Positions 31,901-43,314 of a stretch of 64,000 bases of DNA are shown piece after piece. A model generated the notes under the pieces. The model was not told the DNA's origin, made no database searches, and saw only the letters and a list, made by a program, of their open reading frames with translations. Position numbers and translations under genes: made by a program. Source of the stretch: Phaseolus vulgaris (Eukaryota; Streptophyta; Magnoliopsida; Fabales; Fabaceae); contig NC_023757.2 of assembly GCF_000499845.2 (NCBI RefSeq), positions 528,744 through 592,743 of the forward strand, given 5' to 3'. Within the stretch, counting starts at the first letter, position 1, and every line of letters begins with the position of its first letter.

Positions 31901-33147
31901 TGGTTTCTCTTCTAGTAAACGTATACAGAACTAAAACCATTCCATATCAACTACACAGCCACTCGAGCTGAAGTAACTGTTACATATAGATAACTTAACA
32001 CAAGGAACATCAAACTTAAACCAAGAATTTTTTTAAATTAGTGAGCTTTACAAATCACAAGTCGTGTCAGGCTTTAACAATGACCTGCGAACATTTGTCA
32101 GGCTTTGTCTGCACACCATAGAAATGGGATGAATACAATGCTTGAGGCAAGCGAGGCAGAAGATAGTAAACAAACATTAACTAGAATTATTCTGACAAAA
32201 CGTTTGAAAATTGGGGGCAGCAAACTGAGTTCCCTTTTTCTGAAAGAAAAGGTCAAGTTACCACTCTTACGTTTGAAATTTCAAAGATCTAGTGAAAAGG
32301 GGAAGTTATGTATAGGCAACTTACAATATAGTTCTTTTGAGAATTAGTAATTGTGATACTGATACAAAATACTAACACTTCAATTTATTTATACTCACTG
32401 GATTACTTTACATTTGCAATATGGATCCATAGCTTTGAGTTATATCAATTAATTTCTGTATGAATAAAGATTCATATAATGAGATGAGAATCGACCCTCT
32501 CATGTTAACTTTTCAACTGACCTTGTCATATGTTAACCTTTTGCCGATCTGTCCATAAATATGCACAAATATTGATATGCCCCACCTATTTAGGGGCCAT
32601 GAAGAGATAGACACAATTTTCACCTGACCCTGCTTCTTTCTGTATTCTTTATACTGTTTTAGTGACTATGGTTGTGGAAAAAGTTTTCTCATAGTGTTTC
32701 CACCAGGGTGACAAAATATACTTTCTTCGGGACCCCAAATAAGAAAAGGAATGTAGTTTTGAACTATTATTTGTGTTTTCGTGGTGTTTGTGGTAATTGT
32801 ACTTGCCATTGAGGTGATAGTAACGCTGGATTTGTCTAGATAGGATAATAGAGTCAACATCACATCTCCTTCATCCCTGCTATTTATTTGTTATTAAGCT
32901 TGTAATTATATAGAATTCCCGTCAGGCATAATGAAAATTACTATTATGCGGCATGCCTGATATTTGAGTGTTGAAACATTTGTTAGGATGCTTGGATTTC
33001 GTGGCTGTGATGTTGCTCACAGCATTTTGTTTATAGACTTACATTTTTTTTTTCTTGAAACAGGAGAGAGAAGTTAAATTTTTCACTGAAACAGAGGAGA
33101 ATAACCAGATGAGAGGCCCCAGGACAGGCGTTCCATATTTCTTATAA
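25968..33147 (+). CDS. FYPP3: Serine/threonine protein phosphatase PP6 catalytic subunit (FyPP, phytochrome-associated)
   Basis: Ten exons join to 303 residues: 25968-26048, 26386-26532, 26678-26745, 26981-27038, 27938-28048, 28178-28228, 29731-29874, 29961-30056, 30705-30776, 33064-33147. It is a PPP-family metallophosphatase with GDIHGQ (49-54), GDFVDRG (77-83), RGNHE (108-112), HGG (160-162) and RAHQ (232-235); these carry the two-metal ligands and phosphate-binding residues. The C-terminus TGVPYFL keeps the terminal leucine that is methylated in PP2A-type enzymes. Plant FyPP proteins form PP6 complexes with SAL and PP2AA subunits and act on phytochrome, PIN auxin carriers and ABI5. The sequence is almost identical to recalled Arabidopsis FyPP1/FyPP3; I cannot separate the paralogues firmly. 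Introns 6, 8 and 9 are large and carry transposon remnants. Confidence 0.95.
26056..26083. repeat. (CT)n microsatellite in FyPP intron 1
   Basis: About eleven CT units follow the first donor site of the FyPP gene. Confidence 0.8.
26542..26592. repeat. GTAT/GTATATAACTAT tandem repeat in FyPP intron 2
   Basis: Short 'gtatgtatgtatgtatataacta' units recur twice immediately after the donor site of intron 2. Confidence 0.7.
28441..28842. mobile_element. MITE with long terminal inverted repeats in FyPP intron 6
   Basis: The left end (aggtttaaataaattttggt … caattttggtgcctataaaa) matches the reverse complement of the right end (aagtttaaatccattttgat … aattttgattcctataataa). The similarity continues for about 110-120 bases per arm, giving an element of about 400 bases. 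Long imperfect TIRs suggest a non-autonomous Mutator-like element. No clear 9-base target duplication was found. Confidence 0.75.
29181..29601. mobile_element. MITE of the 'GGTTGTCAAACTC' family in FyPP intron 6
   Basis: The left end is caaggttgtcaaactcaact and the right end is caagttgacttgtgagtttg followed by acagccatg. These ends match those of the element at 43604-44198. The interior is partly unrelated or diverged. Confidence 0.65.
30336..30604 (-). mobile_element. TRIM-like retroelement in FyPP intron 8, antisense
   Basis: Two direct copies of about 85-95 bases (gataagtatccaaac…aaagctagct…) lie at 30336-30425 and 30511-30604. Directly beside the second copy, the minus strand reads TGGTATCAAAGTC (30494-30506), a slightly decayed tRNA-Met primer-binding site. 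LTR, primer site, short interior and LTR, with no coding sequence, define a terminal-repeat retrotransposon in miniature in minus orientation. Confidence 0.75.
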
Positions 33148-35084
33148 CTTGAAGATGTTTTCTTGAATTTATTGTAAAATTATATAGTAAATGCCTTACT
33201 ATTATGATTGGACGTTGGTAGTTTTGTATCGTGGAGATTCAAATGCATTACTTTTCTAAAGATGGATCTTTATTTTTGGCATAAGATTTCGCAATCGGAA
33301 ATGCCACTATATCACCATCTATGATCTGTGTTCTCAAGGAAAACAAGGTAAAAAATGAACTGCTGTTTCATTGGTGTTTTCACTTATCCCCATGACTGAT
33401 CACCATTGGTTGAAGGTAGATATATCCCCTTTTTCAGAAGGAGAAAATTCAGATTTTCATTTAGATGTGTTGAGAAAGAATGAAAAGCTTGGTATATGGT
33501 TATAAATAAGATTATTTTAAAATTTAAAACTTCATTTTTTCTTTAAATTTTTAATTTTAAAAGTTAAAATTTTTAAATAATAATAATTGCTACACAGTAT
33601 TCCATTAGTAATTTATTGATTTTAAATCTATAATTTTTTTTTATTAGGATCAGATTTATTTCGCATCCGCATATTGGAAGTTTGTTAAAATGTTAATTTT
33701 TTTTTATTAATAACTTGAGTTCCCCCATATTATTTATCATTATACATTTTTATATTACTTTTAGAAATAATGATATTTTCGCCTACATATCTATAGTATG
33801 TTATTATATATAATAGTCAGCTTTTATATCTATATAATATAAAGCAGAAAAATTGTTTGCCGTAAAATCACATTAATAAGGATATTATGTGAATTTCTTT
33901 TATGACTTTAAATAATATTTAATTATTTTTATAGGTAGGAAATGTCTATTCTAGTACACTCTTAAGACCTGGTATTCTTGATCATAATGAAATCTCGGTT
34001 CTTGTTGGATCTTGGCTAGAACGTGAAAAAATGGTATATTTTTAAGTTATTTTAATGTTAAAATCATTATTTGATATTTAGTAATTGAATTTAGTCAAAT
34101 CTTGATTCATGTATTTATAAAGTTATGTGAACTTTCATGTTAGTTGATGTAGACTAACAGGAATAATCGACGAGATAATCATTAAGTTAGTTAAACATTT
34201 CATTCACTTGATAATCTGATTCCTTAAACGGTTGAATTAGATATTCAATTATTTTTTTTAGATAAATCTGTACCATCAATTTCAAAATGAGATTGATAAT
34301 GTATAATACACTAATAGTAATTTATTGATTGATACGAAATCACATTTTTGTAGTATTTTATTATAATTATTAATACGATTTTGTTTTATATATTAAGAAA
34401 TGGAAAAAAACTACTTTTAGACCTTATATTTTCTCTTACATCATTTAACAACTACATATAATAATAAAATATTAAATTAAAAATATAAATTAAATTATTA
34501 AATTAAAAGTTAATAAAAATAGTTGTAAGATGAGAGTGTAGATTTTGAATATCGTAAAAGTATCATGTGCCTACAGAAAATTGTCTACTACAAAATCACA
34601 TGAACAAGGAGAATTAATAATTGATTTTTTATTTCAACATCTCCACTTAGAAAATTTGATTCAATTTAAACAATATAAATTTTATAATACTTTATTAATA
34701 ATCTATTTTAGTTCAAATCTTTTGCAAGATTCATTTTGGTTGGACATAACCAGATGAGTTTGCAGTTTGAGAAGTAGAAAGGGCAAAGTGCTTTTCCCTC
34801 ACTACCTCAGATTTTCACTACAAAACATGATCCAAAGGTTAATCTCTTGATTTTGATTTTAAATATTGGTGTTGATTGCTCATTGCAGTGTACAATATTA
34901 TAATAAGTTTATGAGACCATTACATGTGAATTGCTTTCAAATAAATAATTCATGGGAATGAATAAACAATGGTATATTTATCTTTGTATTCTCCACTCCA
35001 ATAAGAGATAACAACATCAATTCCAATTCCGATTCTGATTCTGATCTGCTTCTCAAACAAGTAAAGTCATTAGTTCTGCAAGAT
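33148..35084. other. Intergenic region between FyPP and the nucleoside hydrolase gene
   Basis: Contains the FyPP 3' UTR and AT-rich spacer. One exon-like segment at 33935-34033 is listed separately. I see no complete gene. Confidence 0.6.
33935..34033 (+). other. Orphan exon-like segment
   Basis: A 99-base open segment lies between 'ttatttttatag' and 'gtatat', so it has perfect splice borders and 33 sense codons. It reads, in part, SSTLLRPGILDHNEISVL then WLEREKM. Its amino-acid composition is protein-like, unlike the surrounding AT-rich DNA. I do not recognise the family and find no adjoining exon. It may be a gene relic or an unannotated exon. Confidence 0.35.
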
Positions 35085-38000
35085 ATGGCAGCCGATACCG
35101 AACCAAAGAAGATCATAATCGATACCGACCCTGGCATTGGTAACGTAATTTTTTAACTTTGCTATTTCTTTTGCTAATCCAAATCAATTTGAAGTTGTAA
35201 GTTTCAGCTTCTCTACTTCTGATCTCAGAACAAACTTTTACTGTTTTCTTTTATCAATTCCTTGTTTCTCTGAGAATTGCCACTGGTTTCTGTAGATGAT
35301 GCCATGGCAATATTTGTTGCTCTACAATCACCAGAGATTGAAGTTATTGGACTCACAACCATCTATGGAAATGTTTACACCACTCTGGCAACCAGAAATG
35401 CCTTGCATTTGGTAAGAATTTTGGGACTGTTTTCCAAAAGGGTTTGTTTTCTATGGTGAATGAAGTTGACCCTTTACTTATTAATGGTAAAAGCCTCCTT
35501 CTTTACTTGCATATGCAGTTGGAGGTTGCTGGAAGAACAGATATTCCAGTGGCAGAAGGAACACATCTGACATTAACTGTATGTGGATCATACTTCGATC
35601 TTTATCGCCTTTACTTTTTCGTTTTTGTTTTGGGAATTGCTGTGAATGTTATATGAACATTTAGAACTAATAAGTATATTTGACCTTTGATTGAATCATA
35701 TAATTTGGGTACTTTATACTATTTGTATTATATTGTCAGCACACTTGAAGTTTTCAGTGAAGAACAAATGCGTATTAGTAATTGTTTACAGTCAACAAGC
35801 TGTTCTTTTTTCTCATTTCAACCTGAATGAACGCCAAACTTTTATCAATTTTCATACTGCAGATAAATAGACTATTTTGGCTGTCTTTTGAAATCTGTTT
35901 TTTTTTTTCTCTCTTTTAGAATGCATTGTATTTGAGCACCTCACTGAAAAAGTTGAATCGAGTTAGCAGTAGGAAATTTAAAGTTCTGCTTCTGCAGTAT
36001 TTTGTTGCATTTGATTCTGCTAATTATTGTCATCCTTGTCTCTTTGTGCAGAAAGGAACAAAACTTCGTATAGCAGATTTTGTCCACGGTGCAGATGGAC
36101 TTGGCAACCAAAATTTTCCTCCCCCAAAGGGGAAGCCCATTGAAGAATCAGCTGCTTCTTTTTTGGTTCGTCAAGCAAAACTTAATCCTGGGAAAGTCAC
36201 TGTGGTGGCACTGGGCCCGCTCACAAATATTGCTTTGGTATGATATGTCTACAATTTCTCAGTAAGGCATTTTCATGTTACTCTTCATTCTGTGTTCCAT
36301 TTCATGACAATATTATATTTTTGCAGGCTATAGAGCTTGATCCAGAGTTTGTGAAGAACATTGGGCAGATTGTTATTCTTGGGGGGGCTTTCGCAGTAAA
36401 TGGCAATGTGAATCCAGCTGCTGAAGCAAATGTCAGTATTTCCATCCTGTATTCAAATTCTTAATAACTTCCATAAAAATATTATACCATTCACAACTCA
36501 ATCTGCCTAACTCATTGGTTGGATTTGATTCTAGATATTTGGTGATCCAGATGCTGCAGACGTTGTATTTACCAGTGGGGCAGATATACTTGCACTGGGG
36601 ATAAATGTTACCCATCAAGTTATACTGACAAGTACCCCTTTCACTAATTTCCTTGCACTCCTGTTTGCTATACTTATGTAGTCATATTATCCAACTTTTC
36701 CGTTTTTAAATCTTGTTTAGTTTACTATTTCTTCAACTTATAGTAATTTTATTTGATCTTTCTTCACGCACAGTTGATCTAGCAACATTTTGTAGGAATA
36801 TTTTTAGTTTATTATAAGTTTCCTTATATAAAGTTCAGCTGAGCCTAACCCATAGAAATGTTGCTGGAAAAGTAGTGAAATAGATTACTGTGTGTAGTAC
36901 ATTTACTGTCTATGTAACCCCAATTATTTTTTTGGAAGATAAGGGTTTTTTTTTCTATTGAAGCATGTTGTGTTTACCCCGGCATGGGAGGGAGTCCTAC
37001 ATTTGAAGTATGAGATTCTAGTATGGGGTTTAAAAGGCCTTGTGCTCTTTAACTATGATAGCTAGGTTTCATGGTGTGGTTCTCCTAAGGTTCTTATGAC
37101 AATCCAAAAACTGTGACCAATTTCAAGAACCACTTTTTCTCCTTTGATAGTCATCAATGGCCAACTCTTACAAAGGTTTAAACTGTTTGATGAAGGTTCA
37201 TGAATGATATTCATCTATAATATTTGGAAACCTTGGTTTTATGAAACCTACTCTGAAATTTGCTGTTGTGTGTTTTACACTTTTTTAGTATTGATTAGAA
37301 GTTAACATAGGTTAAACAACATCAGCATGGTTCTGTTTTAATTATGTGTATGTCATTTAACTTTCACTGGCAGCAGACTCACCACTGTTCTGGTTTACTC
37401 ATCTAAAAAACAAAAATGACTAGGTTCTGATCGAGAAATTTTGGCAAGTTCGAATGGAAAATTTGCTCAATACCTGCACAAAATCTTAGATGTATATTTC
37501 TCTTACCATCAGGAGTCATACAATACCAAAGGTTTGTCTTAGTGCATTGCAGAATTGGTAGAGATCTAATAATCTAAGTTACTAATTACTCTTACTTTGT
37601 ATTCAGGGGTTTACCTTCATGATCCAACTGTGGTTCTTGCTGCTGTTGATCCTTCACTTGTAACTTGTATAGAGGGTATTGTCAGAGTCCAAACGAGTGG
37701 CATTACAAGGGGACTGACATTACTCTACAACAAACAAAAAAGGTAGAAATCACTGGCAAATGGAGCAAGTTCCTATAGAATTAAGTCTAATTTTCACATG
37801 TTTTGTTTCGTTATTTCTTTATATGGGTTTCTTAGTGTGCTACAAATGATTGATACGGGCTAAGATGCTGACCTAGTTAAGATCTTAGACTTGCATAGTG
37901 GTGCTTTTGCACACCTTTTTATTAAGGAAAAAAGTATAATTTAAGTTATCCACACCATTAGAAGCTGGAGATGACAGAATAAAGTCAAATTATAATATAT

Positions 38001-39767
38001 ATTGTGTTTTGCAATCCTCACTTTACAAACCAATTTTGTGAAGTTGAGTTAGACTTACCTATTTACTAAGATGATATCAAAGCCATAAGAGTCTATCGTA
38101 GTCATGTTCTTTGGGCTATTATGTCACTGTTATTGGTTTCCTATTAGGCCACCCATAAATATCTAATATCACGCTTGAGATGTTCATTCTTCAGTATGTG
38201 TGGAGGTGTGTTGGAGATCCAAAATCGACTAAAAATAAGATCAAATTATAATATATAAGTGGAAGATGTAATTATAAATTGGTTTTATAGAATGGAGTTA
38301 GACATAAACACATTTCTAAGAGTTCTAACACTTAAATCATGCAAAATAGTTTGTTAAGGTAGTATTAGATTTCTTTAACATCAAAATAGTGCAGAAATGA
38401 ATTTTTCTATTATATGTTCTCTTCTCATCTTTCATCAGGATTCTTGAGCTCTTAGCATTTCCTTTTGAGCTTGTATTCTTAGTTTCGAGTAGAACTCTTC
38501 AGTCTTCTCATGTTGTAAGCCTTTGTTCTAATATTTCTTATCTTTTATTGATCAATTTACTCTTGATCCTTCTCCTTTCAAGCTAAGGATCTGCACTTCA
38601 AAGCTTAACATAAACTCACAAGACCAAGCCAAAAAAACATCATCTCTGTGACATCAAAACAATGCATCTTCAATAGTTTGTTAATCTTCATAACAGCATT
38701 CAAAACCATTAATCCCGAGGGTTTTGGACCTTAGAGTATTAAGATTTGAATTTTTGTTTCTAATTTGTTAGATTTATGCACTTTTTATACTATCCTTTTG
38801 ATGTACAAAAACTTTTAGAGTATATTACACGTCTCACTTATCCCTCCATTTTAGAGATCTACAGAAAGCCCCTTAATTATTTTCAATGCATTATACTAAT
38901 ACTCCTCATACATTACACTAATCTCCCTTAACTGTTTGAAAATTTTTACAATGTGTACTCCTATAAGAATATTTATTGTAAACATTAAAAAACATGAGCA
39001 TTATCTAAGACTAGACCAGTACAACTTGTTGGTCCCAAATGGTGTAAATCTCGTCCAAAGTATCATCAGTCAAGATTTATTTTCCCATATAATCTATTTT
39101 TCTTTGATTTGTTTCATGTAGGACATAGCTTTGTTGAGGATTGCTTGAAAATTATATTTATTAAAAAGGTTTATAAGATTAAGTAGTTATCTATAATGAC
39201 CCTTATACTTGCCATATCAATATGCATGTTTATACTATTAATAGATCATCTGTACTATTAACTCACCTTTCAATTAATAGACATCTCCTTTTTAGTGAAA
39301 GGGAAGAAAGAAATTCACCTTTTCTCTTCTCTCTTCCTTTTCCTTTATCTGCTAATTCTTTTGATGAACCCTTTACTTGATCATCCAAAGATTAAGCTGT
39401 CACCATATCAGTACTTTGTGTCACCAATTCAGTCTCCACTAGGATGAATTTTAGGGAATAATTTAGTGACAAACATAAGAAACCTTTGGTTTGGAGGACC
39501 AAGTAGTGGGTCTTTTTCATTAAAGGCTTCCAACAATGAAAAGACCAATGAAATGGAGTTAGACATAATCCTCTTTTGTGAATTTCATTTTGTTCTTCAC
39601 CATGTATGTGCTACAAACTCATAGTCAACTTTTGCATTTGTGTTCCATTGGTTTTCAGGTTTGGTGAAATCCATGAATGGTCCAATAAGCCAACCGTAAA
39701 GGTAGCTGTTACAGTTGATGCTCCTAGAGTTATGAAACTGGTCATGGATCGCCTTTTGGACTCTTGA
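35085..39767 (+). CDS. URH1: Inosine/uridine-type nucleoside hydrolase (NSH1/URH1-like)
   Basis: Nine exons join to 323 residues: 35085-35139, 35296-35411, 35519-35578, 36052-36237, 36327-36431, 36535-36631, 37424-37531, 37607-37742, 39659-39767. The enzyme hydrolyses the N-glycosidic bond of ribonucleosides (uridine, xanthosine, inosine) to free base and ribose, acting in cytosolic nucleoside catabolism and also on cytokinin ribosides in plants. The N-terminal DTDPGIDD (13-20) is the calcium-binding signature of the family. NVNPAAEAN-IFGDPDAA (166-181) and HDP (247-249) supply further metal and ribose contacts. Length and motif order suit cytosolic plant NSH1. All introns are GT-AG. The last intron (1.9 kb) holds a TRIM element. 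Confidence 0.93.
36960..37090. other. Possible LTR-like remnant in nucleoside hydrolase intron 6
   Basis: The segment 'ggagtcctacatttgaagta … ggggtttaaaaggccttgtg' resembles the 'gtcccacatt … tataagg' layout of short legume LTRs. No primer-binding site was found nearby, so the call is weak. Confidence 0.25.
37960..38330 (+). mobile_element. TRIM retroelement in the last intron of the nucleoside hydrolase gene
   Basis: The right LTR spans 38209-38330 and begins tgttggagatccaaaatcga and ends ctaaca (TG…CA). A partly deleted left LTR runs from about 37960 to 38070 with the shared segments 'aaattataatatat' and 'gagttagac'. Directly after the left LTR stands tgatatcaaagcc (38072-38084), a decayed tRNA-Met primer-binding site. 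Just before the right LTR stands the purine-rich tgtggaggtg. The interior is about 120 bases with no coding capacity. Confidence 0.85.
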
Positions 39768-41108
39768 AGTAGCCATCAAGCATTCAAATACCAGTGCCAA
39801 CTCCTCTCTATCTATCAAATAATGCTTCTTATATTTGTGTTTTAAAGCTCTTTAGCTCTACTTTGCATTTCATTTCAATTTCAGTGTGAAAAAAGTTCTA
39901 TTGCTTCATTGTGAGATGCTATTTAAGGGTCTTGATTACAAGAATGAAATAAACTTATATTATTTTAAGAAAGCTACTTTGAAAACCTAAGGTTATGTGC
40001 CCTAATTCTCTCAATCCATTGATGCCACATTTTGACATTATCTTTCTAAAATAATTCCTCTTAACATGTTTAGTTTTGATATATAAATTATTTAAATCAC
40101 CTTAACTCAAACTAATTCATTTTAAAAAGTATTTTGGTTAACTAATTCTTAAACTATGAGTTGACATTTTTTTATAAAATAATCATTGTATTTAAAAAAT
40201 TAAAAATAATATTATTTTGTTAAAACATATACATATTTCATATAATTTATATATCAAAATATTGTTTCTAAAATTAGAAATTAATTTCATTAACAAAAAC
40301 TAAATTTAAAATAGATTTTATTTTTAATATTTTATATTGGAAATGTTTTTAATTTTTTAAAGTTGATCAAAATGTCTCAAACTAAACCAGAAAATAGTAA
40401 TTCATTTAAAAAGTAGATCAAATTTCTATCTAAATGTAATTTTTCTTGTTTCGAATATAACTTACAAAGTAATCATTATAGATGTCGTGTTTTGAATATG
40501 ACATATTTTTAATGTGTTTTTAAACACGTTTAAATCAAGTCTTTTAGGAAAAAATGTGAAATTCTAAAATGCAAGTTCATGGAAATGAAAGAAACACAGA
40601 CAATTTGAATTTAAAGGAAATCTAAGTTTTAGTATGAAGAAAATCAAGTTTTAATATCAAGAGTACCAAATGGTTTTATTATAAAAAAAATAGTTTAATC
40701 TTCATCACACTAATTATATTCTTGGATGGGTGGTTCTTAATGAAATGAGATTGGTTTAGAATATAATGGGATGCAATGAAATAAAACAAAATGAATTGGA
40801 ATATAATAAGATAAAATGGAATAAAAACGTCATTTTACCGTTTGGATATTTTTAATGGATAGTATAATATTTAATCTATTAATTCTAAATAATTGACATA
40901 AAAATAATAATATTTTGACTCCTTAATATTATTAGTTAACTTTTAATTTAAAAACTAATATAAAATAAGATAGAAATAAGAAATATTTAATTACTCATAT
41001 TTAATTAGCATTACGATTTGATATGTTTTTAGATAAGAAATAATAATTTAAAATAGAATGAAGGAATGAAAATGAGGAAAATAGAATTAAACCTAAAAAG
41101 AGGAGCCA
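39768..41108. other. Intergenic AT-rich spacer
   Basis: Nucleoside hydrolase 3' UTR followed by low-complexity AT-rich DNA (for example repeated 'aataaaa…atgga' motifs at 40740-40840). From about 40877 the sequence is a copy of the promoter region of the gene at 54810. Confidence 0.6.
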
Positions 41109-41442
41109 ATGGCTTTTACTTTTACTTCTTCTCAGTGTAGTTCTATTGCTTCTCAGTTTCTTCCTCCCAGAAAACACTCGCCATTTCCTTTTCACTCAAC
41201 CAAATGCACAACTTTCACTCTTCTCTTTCCACGACGCACACCGTTTTCAACAACATGCTTAGCCACGCCAAACTCCTTCAACAACGCTACGAAGCAAGAG
41301 AAAGAGAAAGAGAAAGAGAAGGAAGTGGAAGTGGAAGTGGAAGTGGAGGAGGAGCTGCCATGGATTCAGGAGAAGGCTTTGGACCTCGTTGAGTTCACCG
41401 GCTCCGTTACCCAAGCCATTCCCGGTCCCAGAGTGGGTCCCA
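40877..41442. repeat. Duplicated promoter and exon start of the plastid-protein gene (copy 1)
   Basis: The segment aligns with about 54580-55131. Upstream similarity starts at 'ttattaattctaaataattg' in both places. Coding similarity ends at 'agagtgggtccca'. Copy 1 lacks about 50-60 bases of 5' UTR just before the ATG (gagccaa joins directly to tggctttt) and has an expanded Lys/Glu-rich tract. Confidence 0.9.
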
Positions 41443-41450
41443 ATCTCTAA
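41109..41450 (+). pseudogene. Truncated copy of the plastid-protein gene
   Basis: The 113-codon frame matches the first 107 residues of the gene at 54810 with few changes, including the transit-peptide-like start and the stretch LPWIQEKALDLVEFTGSVTQ. It then departs at Pro-Arg-Val-Gly-Pro and stops two codons later in telomere-like sequence. It lacks the membrane segment and all the downstream exons. Differences are an extra Phe-Thr near the N-terminus and a longer run of Lys-Glu/Val-Glu dipeptides. It could still be transcribed because a copy of the promoter is present, but a functional product is unlikely. Confidence 0.85.
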
Positions 41451-41560
41451 CCCCTAAACCCTAACCCTAACTTAAACACCAAACCCCACACCATAAACAC
41501 CAAACCCAGAAGCTCAAACCCTAAATCATAACCATAAACCCTAATCCTAAACCATAACTT
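41443..41560. repeat. Interstitial telomere-like repeats
   Basis: About 115 bases of degenerate plant telomere motif on the C-rich strand: cccctaaaccctaaccctaa, then variants such as aaacaccaaaccc, ataaaccctaatcctaaacc. The array starts exactly where similarity of the truncated gene copy ends. Confidence 0.85.
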
Positions 41561-42198
41561 GGGTAATATTTTGTTTCGTTTTCTACTATGTGTCTCCTAA
41601 AAGCACTGATCTATCACTCTGCAATTTTGAATCTAATTTTCTTGGGATGTTTTGTGCTTAATTTTACATGCTTCAATTTCTGTTATAATTGGTTCGTCGT
41701 AGTCGTCGTGGTCATAGTTATGGCTATTTCCGGAGATGTTTTGTATGTGCTGAATTTTGGAATTTCTTCTGGCGTGTTTGTACCCTGCGTTTAGTTTGAT
41801 GTAAACCATAAACATTATGGTCGTTTTGTTCATTTGCTATTTTGATTTGATTTACTATCTACCGTTTGTAATTATCATGGTTGGTTAAATTTATCTATTA
41901 TAATTTTAATATACTAATTACCAATCACGAGCAGGGGGCATTTCGTTAGCGGAATTTCATCTGCGACTTCCCTCAGAGTTTAGTAAAATTTATAATGGTT
42001 TCTTGGATTCAATTTAGTCATTTCCTTCTATACTTTGTAACTTGTCTCTCTTTGTTGTACCTTGAATTTATGAATTGTTGACTTTTGATATATCCTAGAT
42101 TTTGACATTGAGTTTACTGGAAAAGAGAGACCATTCCAATTTGGGGTGTTTTGTAGAACTGACCATTCTAATTTTATTGAGCATGCAGGTTTTCTTTC
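41561..42198. other. Non-coding segment, probably 5' UTR intron of the MAP2 fragment
   Basis: No long conserved frame. The segment ends in a good acceptor (ttgagcatgcag at about 42177-42188), ten bases before the MAP2-like ATG, so it may be the 5' UTR intron copied together with the MAP2 fragment. Confidence 0.4.
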
Positions 42199-43314
42199 AT
42201 GGTGGAGGGAAATTCTCAATTGAAGAACTTGCTTGAAGAAAATGCAACGGCAGAGCTTCCAAGTCATGTAGAAGGAATTTGTGACTTTTCTTCACCATCT
42301 CTAAAAGAAGGAGATGACAGTAAAGGTAGTAATTATGCAAAATGAATTCACCTAATATAAATATTTTTTAATTGCCACAGTCCTGTTTATAACCTGTGAG
42401 TAAAAGGTGAATTCAATTTTATTGCATGTAAAAGGTGATTACCTTTGTCTCCTGCAGCAGGATTTATTTCACACATTCTAACCTGAAGTAATTTTTTTTC
42501 TTAAATATACCATTTTTGTCAAATGACAATTAGAAGCTTTGTTTCTCAATTGTAATATTGTGATGTACACGAGTACAACACAGAAAGAAAATGTAAAACA
42601 TAGTTATTTCAATCCTACTTTAACTTATTTTCCCCGGGCCAACTAAAATATTGTCTCTCGAATGTCGTAAAACTTGATTTGATTGAAAGAGTTTGAAAAA
42701 CAAATACCTAAATAAAATTTTAACTAAATATACTAGTCAAGCTACCTAAATACCATTCTTGTGTACACTTGTCTTCAAAATCATGAGCCTACATGATTTG
42801 CACAAATGAGTTTTCAAGCGAATTAGCGAATTAACTGGATTGGATTTGATGTTGTCACACATTGTTTCAACAAAATCAATATGTTAACTTCTTGAAGGAT
42901 GATGACTTAATGATCAACACACATGAAAACATAGATTCCATATCATCCAACTTCATCACTTCACTAGTGAGGAACATAAATTTGCTTGGTGATGCCATTA
43001 TGGTGATGCTTTACTTTTGAATTATTTTATAATTGATATGTTATGATATTTGTTGTTAATGTTGAATCATTTTCTCTTATGACAGAAGTTTCAAAGAAGA
43101 AAAAGAAGAAAGCTACAAACAAGTGAGGACTTGACTTCTGCCATTTATGCTTGTTCTTTTGATGGTGATTTTTTTTTAATTTCTGATTGTTTTTTGGGTG
43201 ATCAGGAAAAGAGAAAGAACTTTTAGAACAGATGGATCCACCATCAATTTCTGTTATTGACATGTTTCCATTTGGAGATTACCCTGAAGGTGAAATTCAA
43301 CCATACAAAGACGA
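42199..43314 (+). pseudogene. 5' fragment of methionine aminopeptidase 2 (MAP2)
   Basis: Three consecutive exon-like blocks with splice borders are present: 42199-42325, 43086-43122 and 43206-43314. They encode the MAP2 N-terminal extension: an acidic start MVEGNSQLKNLLEEN, the poly-lysine block EVSKKKKKKATNK, and [20 protein letters not shown]. The third block is out of frame with the second: an excess of about four bases (aaaagagaaag) shifts it, so translation would stop early. The whole metal-binding catalytic domain is absent; the DNA after 43314 is repeat-rich. Intact MAP2 removes initiator methionine from nascent proteins. This copy is a DNA-level fragment because introns are kept. Confidence 0.8.

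Noticed and set aside
32105..32347. 80-codon frame in FyPP intron 9
   Set aside because: No domain, within an intron of a well-supported gene, no splice evidence.
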